Source of the DNA: Paractinoplanes bogorensis
Lineage (GTDB): Bacteria > Actinomycetota > Actinomycetes > Mycobacteriales > Micromonosporaceae
Assembly (NCBI RefSeq): GCF_018829635.1
Contig: NZ_JAHKKG010000024.1
Span: 16,281 to 80,280, forward strand
Direction: 5' to 3'
DNA length: 64,000 bases
Positions within the stretch are counted from its first letter, which is position 1. Every line of letters begins with the position of its first letter. Of the stretch, positions 36,356 to 45,467 are shown one piece after another. Position numbers and translations under genes: made by a program. Under the pieces are notes generated by a model. That model saw only the letters and a list, made by a program, of their open reading frames with translations, did not search any database and was not told where the DNA came from.

Positions 36356-37594
36356 ATGCGTAAGGCAAGGGTTCTTCTCGCCGCGGCCGTGATCGCGACG
36401 ACACTCACGGGCGGCCTCTTCGCCGCCTCCCGCAACGACACCGCCGAGGCCGCGGTCGGAGGAGTCACCTTCTCCGACGAGTTCAACGGCGCCGCCGGCC
36501 CGATCGACGGCAGCAAGTGGAAGTTCGACATCGGCGGCAGTGGCTGGGGCAACAACGAGCAGCAGTACTACACCAACTCGCAGAGCAACGTCCGGGTCAA
36601 CGGCGCGGGCCAGCTCGAGATCACCGCCCGGCGCGAGAACCCGGCCGGCTACCAGTGCCACTACGGCTCGTGCCAGTACACGTCGGGTCGCATCCTGACC
36701 GCGGACAAGTTCTCGCAGACGTACGGCAAGTTCGAGGCCCGCATCAAGATCCCCAAGGGTCAGGGCATCTGGCCGGCGTTCTGGATGCTGGGCGGCAACA
36801 ACTGGCCGCAGACCGGCGAGATCGACATCATGGAGAACGTCGGTAAGGAGCCGAACACCCTGTACGGCACGGTGCACGGCCCGGGCTACTCCGGCGGCGC
36901 GAGCATCGGCGGCAACCGGGTCAACGGCGCGCCGCTCGGCAACGACTTCCACAACTACGGCGTGGAGTGGTCGCCCAACCTGATCCGCTGGTTCCTCGAC
37001 GGCTCGGAGTACTTCCGGGTCACCCCGTCGAACCTGCCCGGCAACTGGGTCTTCGACCACAACTTCTTCATGATCCTGAACGTGGCCGTCGGCGGTTACT
37101 GGCCCGGCTACCCGGACGGCAGCACGCAGATGCCGCAGACCATGCTGGTCGACTGGGTGCGGGTCAACGCCTGGAACAACGACGGTGGCACCACCCCGCC
37201 GCCCTCGACCGGCGGCACGATGCTGAAGAGCAACTTCAGCGGCCGGTGCATCGACATCCCGAACGGCAACGCGTCCGACGGCGTCCGGATCCAGATGTGG
37301 GACTGCAACGGTTCCGGGGCCCAGAAGTGGACGTTCAACTCCAACGGCACGCTGACCGCGCTGGGCAAGTGCTTCGACCCGGCCGGTGGCGCGCTCGGTA
37401 ACGGCACGCCGATCCAGCTGGTCACCTGCAACGGCAACCCGGTGCAGCGCTGGACCCTCTCGGGTCAGGGCGACCTGGTGAACATCTCGGCCAACCGCTG
37501 CGTGGACATCAAGGACTGGAACGGCGGCAACGGCGCGCAGCTCCAGCTCTGGGACTGCGCCGGCACGAGCAACCAGAAGTGGACCAAGGCCTAG
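36356..37594 (+). CDS. Secreted GH16 beta-1,3-glucanase with ricin-type lectin module
   Basis: A 412-residue exported endo-beta-glucanase. A signal peptide (about 1-33, cut near AEAAVGG) is followed by the GH16 domain (about 34-281) with the catalytic GEIDIMEN near residue 154 (nucleophile and acid/base glutamates) and IKIPKGQGIWPAFWMLGG. A short Thr/Pro linker leads to a CBM13/ricin-B lectin domain with repeated QKW and QRW motifs. Laminarin-type beta-1,3-glucan is the likely substrate. GGAGG lies 9 nt before the ATG. Confidence 0.92.
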   Translation: MRKARVLLAAAVIATTLTGGLFAASRNDTAEAAVGGVTFSDEFNGAAGPIDGSKWKFDIGGSGWGNNEQQYYTNSQSNVRVNGAGQLEITARRENPAGYQCHYGSCQYTSGRILTADKFSQTYGKFEARIKIPKGQGIWPAFWMLGGNNWPQTGEIDIMENVGKEPNTLYGTVHGPGYSGGASIGGNRVNGAPLGNDFHNYGVEWSPNLIRWFLDGSEYFRVTPSNLPGNWVFDHNFFMILNVAVGGYWPGYPDGSTQMPQTMLVDWVRVNAWNNDGGTTPPPSTGGTMLKSNFSGRCIDIPNGNASDGVRIQMWDCNGSGAQKWTFNSNGTLTALGKCFDPAGGALGNGTPIQLVTCNGNPVQRWTLSGQGDLVNISANRCVDIKDWNGGNGAQLQLWDCAGTSNQKWTKA

Positions 37595-37612
37595 CCTGCA
37601 TTACCGCGCTGC

Positions 37613-38854
37613 TCACCTGACTATGCGATACGGGTCTCCGTAGACCTGCCAGGTGAGCGGCGCGGTCAGGTCCAGATTGCTGCGCCGCAGGAACAGGCGC
37701 TGTGCCGTCTCGATCCGGCTGACGTCCTCGTGCGCCGCCTCCGTCCGCATCTCGGCCACCCGGGCGTTGAGGAACGCGTTGAGATAGCCCATCTCGTCCC
37801 CGCCCTGGGCCGGTGTCCGGGCCGTCCGCATCGCGTTGGCCCGGATCGTCCGCAGCCCCGACAGCCCGTGCACGACGGCCGCGTCGAAGTAGGCGAACTG
37901 CCCCAGGGCCCGTAGACCGTCGGCCCGGGCGACCCTCATCGACGGGTTGAAGTAGTACGTGTCCCGCGCGGCCTCCTGCACCCGCTGGAAGAACGGGTCG
38001 CGGGCCGCCGTCCGCCAGGCCGTGACATAGCCGGGGTCGAGACCGGCGTGCGAGTCCGAGCCGTCCACCGCGCGCAGGGCGGGCAGGTATTTCGCCAGTA
38101 CGTTGCCGGGCTTGCGCTTGGTGTATTCGGCCACCACGGCCAGCATGTCCGAGGTGCCCGAGGTGAAGCCGACGATCCCGGCCGTGTAGCCGCGGCCGTC
38201 GCCGATGTCTTCGATGTAGCTGAACGAGCGCCGCCAGCTCAGCGTGGAGTTCTCGGCGCTGGAGACGAGCTCGAGTGCCCGTTCCTTCTTGCGGGTGTCT
38301 TCCAGGCCCGACACGAGCGAACCGGTGGCCGGGGCGGCGGCCGGCAGGGCGGTCGACTGCGGGCCCCACGCCCGGACGTCGGCCAGGGTGTATCCGCCGG
38401 TGGCCCGGGCCCGCTGAGTGGCCAGCACTCGCAGGAAGCGGCCGTTGCCGCTGAGCTTCTTGAGGTCGTCGGCGCCGCCGTTGCCGGCCCAGGTGGTGTA
38501 GAGGTCGGTCCAGTTCGAGCCGTCCGACGACACCTGCAGGCGATAGGACCGGGCGTAGGTGCTGCCCCAGCTCAGGCGTACGCGCTCGATCCGCTTGACC
38601 GAGCCGAGGTCGATCCGCACCCACTGGGTGCCCGGCCCGGCCGCGCTGGACCAGCGGGTGACCGTGCTGGCGTCGTTGGCCCGGGTCGCGATCTCACTGC
38701 CCAGGTTCGACGTCGCGAGGGCCGGGCGGCCGCGCGAGATCACCACCGTGTTGTCGGCCCCGGCGGCCACCGAGATGGCCAGCGGTGCGCAGAGCACCGC
38801 GGCGAGACCGACGCCGAGCGCGACCGTCCTGACGTGGTGAGGGCGGATCCGCAT
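37613..38854 (-). CDS. Secreted GH46 chitosanase with F5/8 type C domain
   Basis: A 413-residue exported chitosanase. A signal peptide (1-33) is followed by a discoidin-like carbohydrate-binding domain (about 35-165) and the GH46 domain (about 180-413). The catalytic Glu lies in SSAENS near residue 200 and the Asp in IEDIGDGRGYTAGIVGFTSG near 217. It cleaves beta-1,4-glucosamine chains. TAGCGT lies 6 nt before the ATG. It converges on the GH16 gene, 18 bp between stops. Confidence 0.92.
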   Translation of the reverse strand: MRIRPHHVRTVALGVGLAAVLCAPLAISVAAGADNTVVISRGRPALATSNLGSEIATRANDASTVTRWSSAAGPGTQWVRIDLGSVKRIERVRLSWGSTYARSYRLQVSSDGSNWTDLYTTWAGNGGADDLKKLSGNGRFLRVLATQRARATGGYTLADVRAWGPQSTALPAAAPATGSLVSGLEDTRKKERALELVSSAENSTLSWRRSFSYIEDIGDGRGYTAGIVGFTSGTSDMLAVVAEYTKRKPGNVLAKYLPALRAVDGSDSHAGLDPGYVTAWRTAARDPFFQRVQEAARDTYYFNPSMRVARADGLRALGQFAYFDAAVVHGLSGLRTIRANAMRTARTPAQGGDEMGYLNAFLNARVAEMRTEAAHEDVSRIETAQRLFLRRSNLDLTAPLTWQVYGDPYRIVR

Positions 38855-38916
38855 CCTTCAACGCTAGGTCGCGCTCCGCCATGATCGCCGGGGTATCGAC
38901 AATCCCTCACTCCCGG

Positions 38917-39177
38917 TTACGGGCGCTTGTTCCGCTTGTTCCGCTGCACCAGCACGATGACCAGCACAATCGCGGCCACGACGAAGAGGCAGCAGACGCC
39001 GCCGAAAAGTCCGAAGAAACCGAACCCACGCCGGCCGCGACGCGATTTCGCCGCCTCGATCGCCACATCGGCCACACCGTTACTCGCGGCCCACGCGTGC
39101 ACGGGCACGACCAGGGCCAGCGTCGCTCCGGTCACCGCGGCGGCGAGACGCGACCACACCTTCATTGCTGCAGACAT
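38917..39177 (-). CDS. Small exported membrane protein
   Basis: An 86-residue protein with a signal-peptide-like N-terminus ending AHAWAAS, an Arg-rich segment (KSRRGRRG), a Gly/Phe patch and one hydrophobic helix (about 56-76) before a basic RNKRNKRP tail. No family is recognised. The start could be 39177 or 39165. Confidence 0.55.
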   Translation of the reverse strand: MSAAMKVWSRLAAAVTGATLALVVPVHAWAASNGVADVAIEAAKSRRGRRGFGFFGLFGGVCCLFVVAAIVLVIVLVQRNKRNKRP

Positions 39178-39281
39178 GTGCTCCATCCTGCCCCTCCCCC
39201 GCAACCGGCCGTCCCCCTCCCCGGACTACCCCGCCATCGGGCAGGGTAGGAGTCAGCGACGAAGGAACGAGAGGGGCCCGG

Positions 39282-41222
39282 ATGGACGCCGATCTGGCGG
39301 AACTGGCGACCGCACACGGGGTGGCCACCTGGTACGAGGACTGGCACCGGGAACGCAAGGACGTCGCCGACGTATCGGTGATCGGGGTTCTGGGTCTCCT
39401 GGGGGTGGATGCGTCCAGCCCCTCGGCCATCCGGGAGGAGCTTTCCCGCGTACGGGAGAAGGAAGCTCTCGGCCTCATGCCCGGAACCGTGGTGGTGCGC
39501 GAGAAGAGCACCCGAGAGCTGCCCGGACCGGCCACGATCAGGCTGGAGGACGGCACCTCGCGCGACGTCACCGAGATCCCCGGCGACCTGCCCCTGGGCT
39601 GGCACCGGCTGCACGTGGGCGAGCAGGATCTGACGCTCGTCGTGGTGCCGGTCGGGCTGCCCGAACCGCCCGCGACGTGGGGCTGGATGCTGCAGCTGTA
39701 CGCGCTGCACTCGGCGCGCTCCTGGGGTATGGGCGACCTCGGCGACCTGCGCGAGTTCCTGAGCGTCTCGGGCGACCCGGGGCTGGTGCTGCTCAACCCG
39801 CTGCACGCGATCACCCCGACCCTGCCGGTGCCGGCCTCGCCGTACTCGCCGTCCAGCCGGCGCTTCGCCAACCCGCTCTATCTGCGGATCGCCGACACCG
39901 ACGAATACCGCCGCGCCGATCCCGATCTGCGCGCCGCCGTCGACCGCCTCAAGCCGGCCCCGACCGCCGACGGGCTGATCGACTACAGCGCGGTGTGGCA
40001 GGCCAAGCGGGCCGCGCTCGACCTGCTCTGGCCGCTGGCGGGCGAGGTCGACCTCGAGTCCGACCCGGGACTGACCGACTTCGCCCGGTTCTGCGCGCTG
40101 GCCGAGCGGCACGGCCCGAACTGGACCGAGTGGCCGGAGGAACTGCGCCGTCCCGACTCGCCGGCCGTGCGGGCGTTCGAGAGCGACCGGATCGCCTACC
40201 ACGCGTGGCTCCAGCGGCTGCTCAACGCCCAGCTCCAGGCGGCCAACGAGACGGCCCGGGCCGGCGGCATGCCGGTCGGGGTGGTGCACGACCTGGCCGT
40301 GGGCATCGACCCCAACGGCGCCGACGGCTGGCTGCTGCAGGACGTGCTGGCCGCGGGCGTGCACACCGGCGCCCCGCCGGACGCGTTCAACCAGCTCGGC
40401 CAGGACTGGGGGCTCGCCGCGTGGCGGCCCGACCAGCTCGTCGCGACCGGCTACGCGGCCTACCGCGACATGCTGCGGCGGATCTTCCAGCACGCGGGCG
40501 GCCTCCGCGTCGACCACGTGGCCGGGCTGTGGCGGCTGTGGTGGGTGCCGCCGGGCCTGGGTCCGGCCGAGGGCACCTATGTGCACTACGACCCCGAGGC
40601 GATGCTCGGCATCCTGGCCCTGGAGGCCTCCCGTGCGGGTGCGGTGGTGATCGGCGAAGATCTCGGCACGGTGCAACCCGCGGTGACCGAGACCCTCGAG
40701 CGGATGAACATGCTCGGCTCGGCCGTCCTCTACTTCACTCGCGAATGGACGCTCGACCAGCAGCCCTTCGTGCCGGCCGAAGACTATCCGCGCAACGCGC
40801 TGGCCTCGGTCTCGACCCACGACCTGCCGACCGCGGCCGGGTTCCTCACCGGCGAGCAGGTCCGGGTGCGGGCCGAGCTGGGCCAGCTGGCCGGCACGGT
40901 CGAGGAGGAGCAGGCTTCGGCCGGGCGCGACCGGGATGCCCTGCTCGCCGTCCTGCGGTCGGACGGGCTGATCACGGCCGATAGCACGACCGACGAGGTC
41001 ATCGTGGCGATGCACGAGTTTCTCGCCCGTACGCCGTGCCGATTCGTCACCGCTTCGCTTTATGACGTGTTGGGTGAGCTCGCTCAGCCCAACCTTCCAG
41101 GCACTATGAACGAGTACCCGAACTGGCGGATGCCGTTGACCGCCGGTCTCGAGCAGATTGCCGGGGATCCGCGCGTCCGTACGGTCGCCGCGATCCTCGC
41201 CGACAGAAAGGCTCTCCGATGA
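39282..41222 (+). CDS. malQ: 4-alpha-glucanotransferase (amylomaltase)
   Basis: A 646-residue GH77 enzyme transferring alpha-1,4-glucan segments in glycogen or maltodextrin metabolism. An actinobacterial N-terminal extension (about 1-135) precedes the barrel. Barrel motifs are SARSWGMGDLGDL, PASPYSPSSRRFANPLYL, GLRVDHVAGLWRLWWVP (nucleophile Asp), VIGEDLGTV (acid/base Glu) and STHDLPT. GAGGGG lies 5 nt before the ATG. It overlaps the following small gene by 4 nt. Confidence 0.95.
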   Translation: MDADLAELATAHGVATWYEDWHRERKDVADVSVIGVLGLLGVDASSPSAIREELSRVREKEALGLMPGTVVVREKSTRELPGPATIRLEDGTSRDVTEIPGDLPLGWHRLHVGEQDLTLVVVPVGLPEPPATWGWMLQLYALHSARSWGMGDLGDLREFLSVSGDPGLVLLNPLHAITPTLPVPASPYSPSSRRFANPLYLRIADTDEYRRADPDLRAAVDRLKPAPTADGLIDYSAVWQAKRAALDLLWPLAGEVDLESDPGLTDFARFCALAERHGPNWTEWPEELRRPDSPAVRAFESDRIAYHAWLQRLLNAQLQAANETARAGGMPVGVVHDLAVGIDPNGADGWLLQDVLAAGVHTGAPPDAFNQLGQDWGLAAWRPDQLVATGYAAYRDMLRRIFQHAGGLRVDHVAGLWRLWWVPPGLGPAEGTYVHYDPEAMLGILALEASRAGAVVIGEDLGTVQPAVTETLERMNMLGSAVLYFTREWTLDQQPFVPAEDYPRNALASVSTHDLPTAAGFLTGEQVRVRAELGQLAGTVEEEQASAGRDRDALLAVLRSDGLITADSTTDEVIVAMHEFLARTPCRFVTASLYDVLGELAQPNLPGTMNEYPNWRMPLTAGLEQIAGDPRVRTVAAILADRKALR

Positions 41223-41398
41223 GCTTCCTCGACAAGGCCAAGGACTTCATCGACAAGAACGACGAGAAGGTGGACCAGGCTCTCGAGAAGATCGGCGACG
41301 AGGTCGACAAGCGCACCGGCCACAAGCACAGCGCCCACATCGACCGGGCCGTCGACGAGGCGCAGAAGCGGACCGGGGAGGGCGACACGCGCCCCTAG
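41219..41398 (+). CDS. MT0933-like antitoxin family protein
   Basis: A 59-residue, highly charged helical protein (MSFLDKAKDFIDKNDEKVDQ, ending RTGEGDTRP), of the family annotated as MT0933-like antitoxins. It overlaps malQ by ATGA, so it is translationally coupled. No toxin gene is next to it. The antitoxin label is a family name rather than a proven role; a CsbD-like stress function is an alternative. Confidence 0.75.
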   Translation: MSFLDKAKDFIDKNDEKVDQALEKIGDEVDKRTGHKHSAHIDRAVDEAQKRTGEGDTRP

Positions 41399-41401
41399 CC
41401 C

Positions 41402-41782
41402 TTAAATGGCGAGCGGCGGGGGCGGCGGGTCGTCGTCCACCGCGTGCAGCATCGGGTGCAGCGGGACGTACGCGTCCCGCTGCCGGCACAACAGCGGCGG
41501 GAGCAGGGACGACCGGTGCTCCGGGTGCTCGGCGCAGTGCCGGGTGGCCCGGTTGATCGCGTCCGAGTGGTGCCGTCCACCGCCGTACTCGCCGCAGTTC
41601 GCGCAGTCCCAGCGCCAGAACGCCGGGCCCTCCTCGGAGAGGTGCCGCCGGATCTTCAGCGGCGGGCCGGCCTCTTCCTGAGCCGCCGCCAGGATCGCGG
41701 GCATGTCGCCCGCGGCCGGGGGATTCCCGGGGCGTCGCGGCTGCTCGCCGATCACCTGCGTCAGCACGTTGCTCGTGGACAC
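41402..41782 (-). CDS. Hypothetical protein with Cys/His cluster
   Basis: A 126-residue protein with a central WDCANCGEY and HCAEHPEH segment that could bind zinc, and a proline-rich C-terminus. AGGAGG lies 7 nt before GTG 41782. No family is recognised. It converges on the antitoxin-like gene with 3 bp between stops. Confidence 0.65.
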   Translation of the reverse strand: MSTSNVLTQVIGEQPRRPGNPPAAGDMPAILAAAQEEAGPPLKIRRHLSEEGPAFWRWDCANCGEYGGGRHHSDAINRATRHCAEHPEHRSSLLPPLLCRQRDAYVPLHPMLHAVDDDPPPPPLAI

Positions 41783-41897
41783 GGCTCTACCTCCTCTGTC
41801 GCGCGGATCTCAGTGTTGAGGGACTTTCGCCGTTTCTGCGCCGTTTTCCGGGAAATAGCCGCCTTCGGGGGCCCGGACGACCATGGATACTTGCGGG

Positions 41898-42749
41898 GTG
41901 GCGCAGCGCAAGAGGTCGGAACGGCTCGTCGAGACGGTCGCCTCGGGAGTCGCCGAGCTGCTGCCCGACCCCGACCGCGACACCGCCTTCACGCTGCTGC
42001 TCGACGGCGCCCCGCAGTCCCACGTCGACCTGGCCGACCCGACCCACCTGCAGTTCGAATACGTCCGCCGGATGGCCGCGGCGATCGACCTGCTGGCCCC
42101 GCCCGGGCAGCCGTTACGGGCCCTGCACCTGGGCGGCGGGGCGCTCACCGTGCCCCGCTATCTCGCGGCCACCCGGCCCGGCTCTCCGCAACGGGTCGTC
42201 GAGATCGACGGGCCGCTGGTCGAGTTCGTCCGGCGCGCGCTTCCGCTTCCGGCCAAGGCAGGCATTCGCGTACGGGTGGAAGACGCTCGCGCCGCGGTCG
42301 AGGGCATGCGGGACAGCGGCTACGACCTGATCGTGCTCGACGTCTTCGCCGGCGCCCGCACCCCGGCCCACCTGACGTCGGTCGAGTTCGCCCACGCGCT
42401 GGCCCGGGTGCTCGCCCCGACCGGCCACCTGATCGCCAACATCACCGACGGGCCGCCGCTGCGGCACGCGCGGGCCCAGGTCGCCACGATCCGCGCCGCG
42501 CTGCCCGAGGCGTGCCTGGTCGCCGACTCGTCGGTGCTGCGCGGCCGCCGCTACGGCAACGTCGTGGTGATCGCCGGCCGCACCCCGCCGCCGATCGCCG
42601 GGCTGGCCCGCCGAGCGGCCGGCGACTGGTTCCCCGGACGCCTCGAGACCGACCTCGAACGCTTCGCCGGTGGCGCGACCCCCGTCACTGACAGTGTCGC
42701 CGTGGCATCACCACCACCGCCCGCGGGCCTGTTCGGTAACCGTGCGTAA
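41898..42749 (+). CDS. Spermidine synthase-like methyltransferase-fold protein
   Basis: A 283-residue Rossmann-fold protein of the SpeE-like group. LHLGGGALTVPRYLAATRPG is motif I, VVEIDGPLVEFVRR follows, and YDLIVLDVFAGARTP corresponds to the aminopropyltransferase active loop. Actinobacterial members of this type often lack proven polyamine synthesis, so the substrate is open. GTG 41898 is preferred (GATACT 6 nt upstream) over the in-frame ATG at 41883. Confidence 0.75.
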   Translation: MAQRKRSERLVETVASGVAELLPDPDRDTAFTLLLDGAPQSHVDLADPTHLQFEYVRRMAAAIDLLAPPGQPLRALHLGGGALTVPRYLAATRPGSPQRVVEIDGPLVEFVRRALPLPAKAGIRVRVEDARAAVEGMRDSGYDLIVLDVFAGARTPAHLTSVEFAHALARVLAPTGHLIANITDGPPLRHARAQVATIRAALPEACLVADSSVLRGRRYGNVVVIAGRTPPPIAGLARRAAGDWFPGRLETDLERFAGGATPVTDSVAVASPPPPAGLFGNRA

Positions 42750-42910
42750 CATCCTCTCGGCCGAAAGTGCAAGTATTTTCGGCCTGTCGTGTTCCGGTCA
42801 GGAAATCCGGTGTGATTCGCGGCTGCAACCTTGTTTGCGGGATGACACACGGTTGTAATCGGTAACGGTCGCGTTTATCGGGGCGCGGCGTCAGTGGGGG
42901 GAAGCACGAC

Positions 42911-44146
42911 ATGCCCGACCGTTACGACGTGGCCGACACCTACCTGTTAGCCGACGTACCGGCGCTGCGCGACACGATCGCGAGCGCTTCCGAGCGTGTG
43001 CTCTGGAGCGGCCATACCGCCGTGGCCGAGTACGCGTTCGACGAGCCCGCCTCGCTGCCCCGGTGGACCCTGCCCAAAGAGACCGAGGTCGTCATCACCG
43101 ACCAGCGCGTCCTCTATCGCGGGCCCGGCGCCGCCGACTCCGGCGAGCTGCGCTGGCCCTGGCCGCAGCATCTGCGGGTGCAGCCCGGCAGCCGCGATTC
43201 CGGTCGCCAGGCCACCGTCACGCAGATCCAGCTGGTCTGCGCCGGACCGGCCGGCTCCTTTCCCGCCCTCGTCTTCGCGGGTGGCGATCTGACCACGGTG
43301 AGTGACGCCGACCGTCTCGCCAACACGTTGCGGCAGACCATCGCCCGCTACCGGGTGGAGCACGCGGACGAGCTGGGCATCGCGCCGCCGCAGGTCCGCA
43401 TGCTGTCCCGCCTGGTGATCGGCCCCGAGTTCACCAACTTCCAGGGCGGCGAGGGCCAGACGGTGTCGCTGATCGGCGCGGTCTCGGTCGACGCCACGCC
43501 CACCTCGGGGGTGCCCGCGCCGGCTCCCGGCTACGCCGCCGTCGCCCAGCCCTACTCGGCGCCGCCCGTGGTTTCCGCGCCACCCGTGGTGTCCGCGCCG
43601 CCCGTGGTGTCCGGGCCGCCGGTCGTGTCCGGGCCGCCGATCGTGTCGGGTCCGCCGGTTCCCGCCGCCGCCGACTGGCGGTCCGCGGTGCCGGCCGCCT
43701 CGAACATCCGCCCCTCGATCGACGACCTCCAGCCCGCTCGCCCCGAGATCGACGTCCGCCCCGAGGTGCCGGCACGGCGGTCGTGGTCGGCCCGTCCGGC
43801 CGACGAAGCCACCCTCAACGGCCGGCCCGACCTCGAAACCCGCGCCGCCGACCTCGCGGCCCGGGTGGCCGACCTGGTCGCCGGTGGCGCCGGGTTGGGC
43901 GCGGCCCCGCTGGCCGAGTTCGAGAATCAGACCAACCTCTCCGCCTATCTCGACGTGCCGCCGGCCACGGCTCCCCGGCCGCGCAGCGCCGCCGACGAGT
44001 GGCCGAGCGAGGCCGGCGACCGGGCCGAGTCGGTCCGTCGCACGGCCGCCCGATTCGCCGGCAACGCGGCCCGCGTGCGCAGCAGCGCCGCCCGCAGCGA
44101 CGACGAAGTGGGCACCAGCGGACGGGGCAGCCACCGCCAGGGCTGA
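42911..44146 (+). CDS. Hypothetical protein with PH-like domain and proline repeats
   Basis: A 411-residue protein. Residues about 1-190 look like a beta-rich PH-like domain (ETEVVITDQRVLYRGPG). A run of six PPVVS-type hexapeptides follows (about 217-250), then an Ala/Arg-rich low-complexity C-terminal half. There is no signal peptide. The middle may be an extended spacer or a binding site for proline-recognising partners. A terminator follows directly. Confidence 0.65.
   Translation: MPDRYDVADTYLLADVPALRDTIASASERVLWSGHTAVAEYAFDEPASLPRWTLPKETEVVITDQRVLYRGPGAADSGELRWPWPQHLRVQPGSRDSGRQATVTQIQLVCAGPAGSFPALVFAGGDLTTVSDADRLANTLRQTIARYRVEHADELGIAPPQVRMLSRLVIGPEFTNFQGGEGQTVSLIGAVSVDATPTSGVPAPAPGYAAVAQPYSAPPVVSAPPVVSAPPVVSGPPVVSGPPIVSGPPVPAAADWRSAVPAASNIRPSIDDLQPARPEIDVRPEVPARRSWSARPADEATLNGRPDLETRAADLAARVADLVAGGAGLGAAPLAEFENQTNLSAYLDVPPATAPRPRSAADEWPSEAGDRAESVRRTAARFAGNAARVRSSAARSDDEVGTSGRGSHRQG
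43559..43661. repeat. Six 18-bp in-frame tandem repeats
   Basis: Units encoding APPVVS or GPPVVS (one GPPIVS) repeat about six times. The DNA copies differ at third positions, indicating an older, selected repeat. Confidence 0.85.
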
Positions 44147-44150
44147 AGTG

Positions 44151-44180
44151 GACCGGGCCGTCTCGGGGCGGCCCGGTCTT
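44151..44180 (+). terminator. Terminator between convergent genes
   Basis: GACCGGGCCG-N8-CGGCCCGGTC-TT forms a 10-bp stem 4 bp after the preceding stop. It also lies beyond the TerC gene end on the other strand. Confidence 0.75.
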
Positions 44181-44190
44181 CCGCTGATCT

Positions 44191-45441
44191 CTACTGCTTC
44201 TCGGCGCTCTTCAGGGGCGACTTCCCCATCGGTGCGCCCGCCGGCACGAAACAGGTGCCGTTGGCGACCCGCTCGTCGTGCGTACGGTGGGCCTTGCCGA
44301 GCAGCTCCATGAGCTCGTCCTGAGCCCGGATCCGTGCCCGGTACTTCTCCGGCAGGCTCTTGAGGTGCGCCTCCTCCACCAGCAGCCGGTGGAAGATCTC
44401 GTCGCAGTAGGCCGGGTCCTTCTCGATGTCGAGGAACTCGTTGGCGTGCCGGCGGGCGGCGGCGACGTAGGTCTGCGCGCGGCCCTTGGGGCTCAGCAGC
44501 GACGCCACCACGGTGACGAACAGGATGCCGATGATCAGCGAGAGCGACATCGCGGTGGAGATCTCGACGACGTTGACGTGCTCGCCGTCGTTGATGAACG
44601 GCACGTTGTTCTCGTGCATCGCGTGCAGGATCAGCTTGACGCCGATCAGGGCCAGGATCGCGGCCAGCCCGTACGAGAGATAGACCAGCCGGTCGAGCAG
44701 CCCGTCGATCAGGAAGTAGAGCTGACGCAGGCCGAGCAGCGAGAACGCGGTCGCCGTGAAGACCAGGTAGACGTTCTGGGTCAGGCCGAAGATGGCCGGG
44801 ATCGAGTCGAGCGCGAACAGGATGTCGGTGCCGCCGATCGCCACCATCACCAGCAGCATCGGGGTGAGCACCCGCTTGCCGTCCTGATAGGTGAACAGCT
44901 TGTCGCCGTCGTACTCGTCGGAGGTCCGCAGAACCCGGCGGGCGATCTTGATGACGAAGTTGTCCGGCGCCTCGTCGTCGTCGCGCTGCTCGCGCAGCAG
45001 GTTGCCCGCGGTGACGAGCAGGATCAGCCCGAAGATGTAGAACACCCAGGCGAACGAGTTGATCAGCGCCGAGCCGAGGAAGATGAAGCCGGTGCGCGCG
45101 AGCAGCGACACCACGATGCCGACGAGCAGCACCTTCTGCTGGTCGGCGCGGGGCACCTTGAAGCTCGAGAAGAGCAGCAGGAAGACGAAGAGGTTGTCGA
45201 CCGACAGCGCCTTCTCGGTGACGTAGCCCGCGAAGTACTCGGCGCCCATGTCGCTGCCGCCGAAGATGAACACGCCGACGCCGAAGAGGATGGCGATCGA
45301 GACGTAGACGATCGTCCACCGGGTCGCCTCGCCCAGCGACGGGATGTGCGCCTTGCGTACGTGGAAGAAGAAGTCGTAGAGCAACAGGCCGATGATGCCG
45401 AGAACGGTCAGCAGCCACACCAAGCCCGACACATCCTGCAT
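44191..45441 (-). CDS. TerC-family integral membrane protein
   Basis: A 416-residue protein with about nine membrane helices. TerC signatures are EYFAGYVTEKALSVDNLFVF and GGTDILFALDSIPAIFGLT, with conserved acidic residues inside the membrane. Members (Alx, TerC, MeeF) are linked to manganese export or tellurite resistance. The cytosolic C-terminal tail of about 90 residues is unusual in length. TAGGAT 6 nt before the ATG suggests leaderless expression; no manganese riboswitch is seen. Confidence 0.9.
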   Translation of the reverse strand: MQDVSGLVWLLTVLGIIGLLLYDFFFHVRKAHIPSLGEATRWTIVYVSIAILFGVGVFIFGGSDMGAEYFAGYVTEKALSVDNLFVFLLLFSSFKVPRADQQKVLLVGIVVSLLARTGFIFLGSALINSFAWVFYIFGLILLVTAGNLLREQRDDDEAPDNFVIKIARRVLRTSDEYDGDKLFTYQDGKRVLTPMLLVMVAIGGTDILFALDSIPAIFGLTQNVYLVFTATAFSLLGLRQLYFLIDGLLDRLVYLSYGLAAILALIGVKLILHAMHENNVPFINDGEHVNVVEISTAMSLSLIIGILFVTVVASLLSPKGRAQTYVAAARRHANEFLDIEKDPAYCDEIFHRLLVEEAHLKSLPEKYRARIRAQDELMELLGKAHRTHDERVANGTCFVPAGAPMGKSPLKSAEKQ

Positions 45442-45467
45442 GCGGTCATCCTAGGGGTGATGTGTTT

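Noticed and set aside
41219..41782. Toxin-antitoxin pair formed by the antitoxin-like gene and the gene at 41402-41782
   Set aside because: The two genes are convergent, and the 126-residue product shows a zinc-ribbon-like cluster rather than a toxin fold.
44191..45467. Manganese riboswitch (yybP-ykoY) for the TerC gene
   Set aside because: Only 26 bp separate TerC from the upstream gene and the start looks leaderless, leaving no room for the structure.
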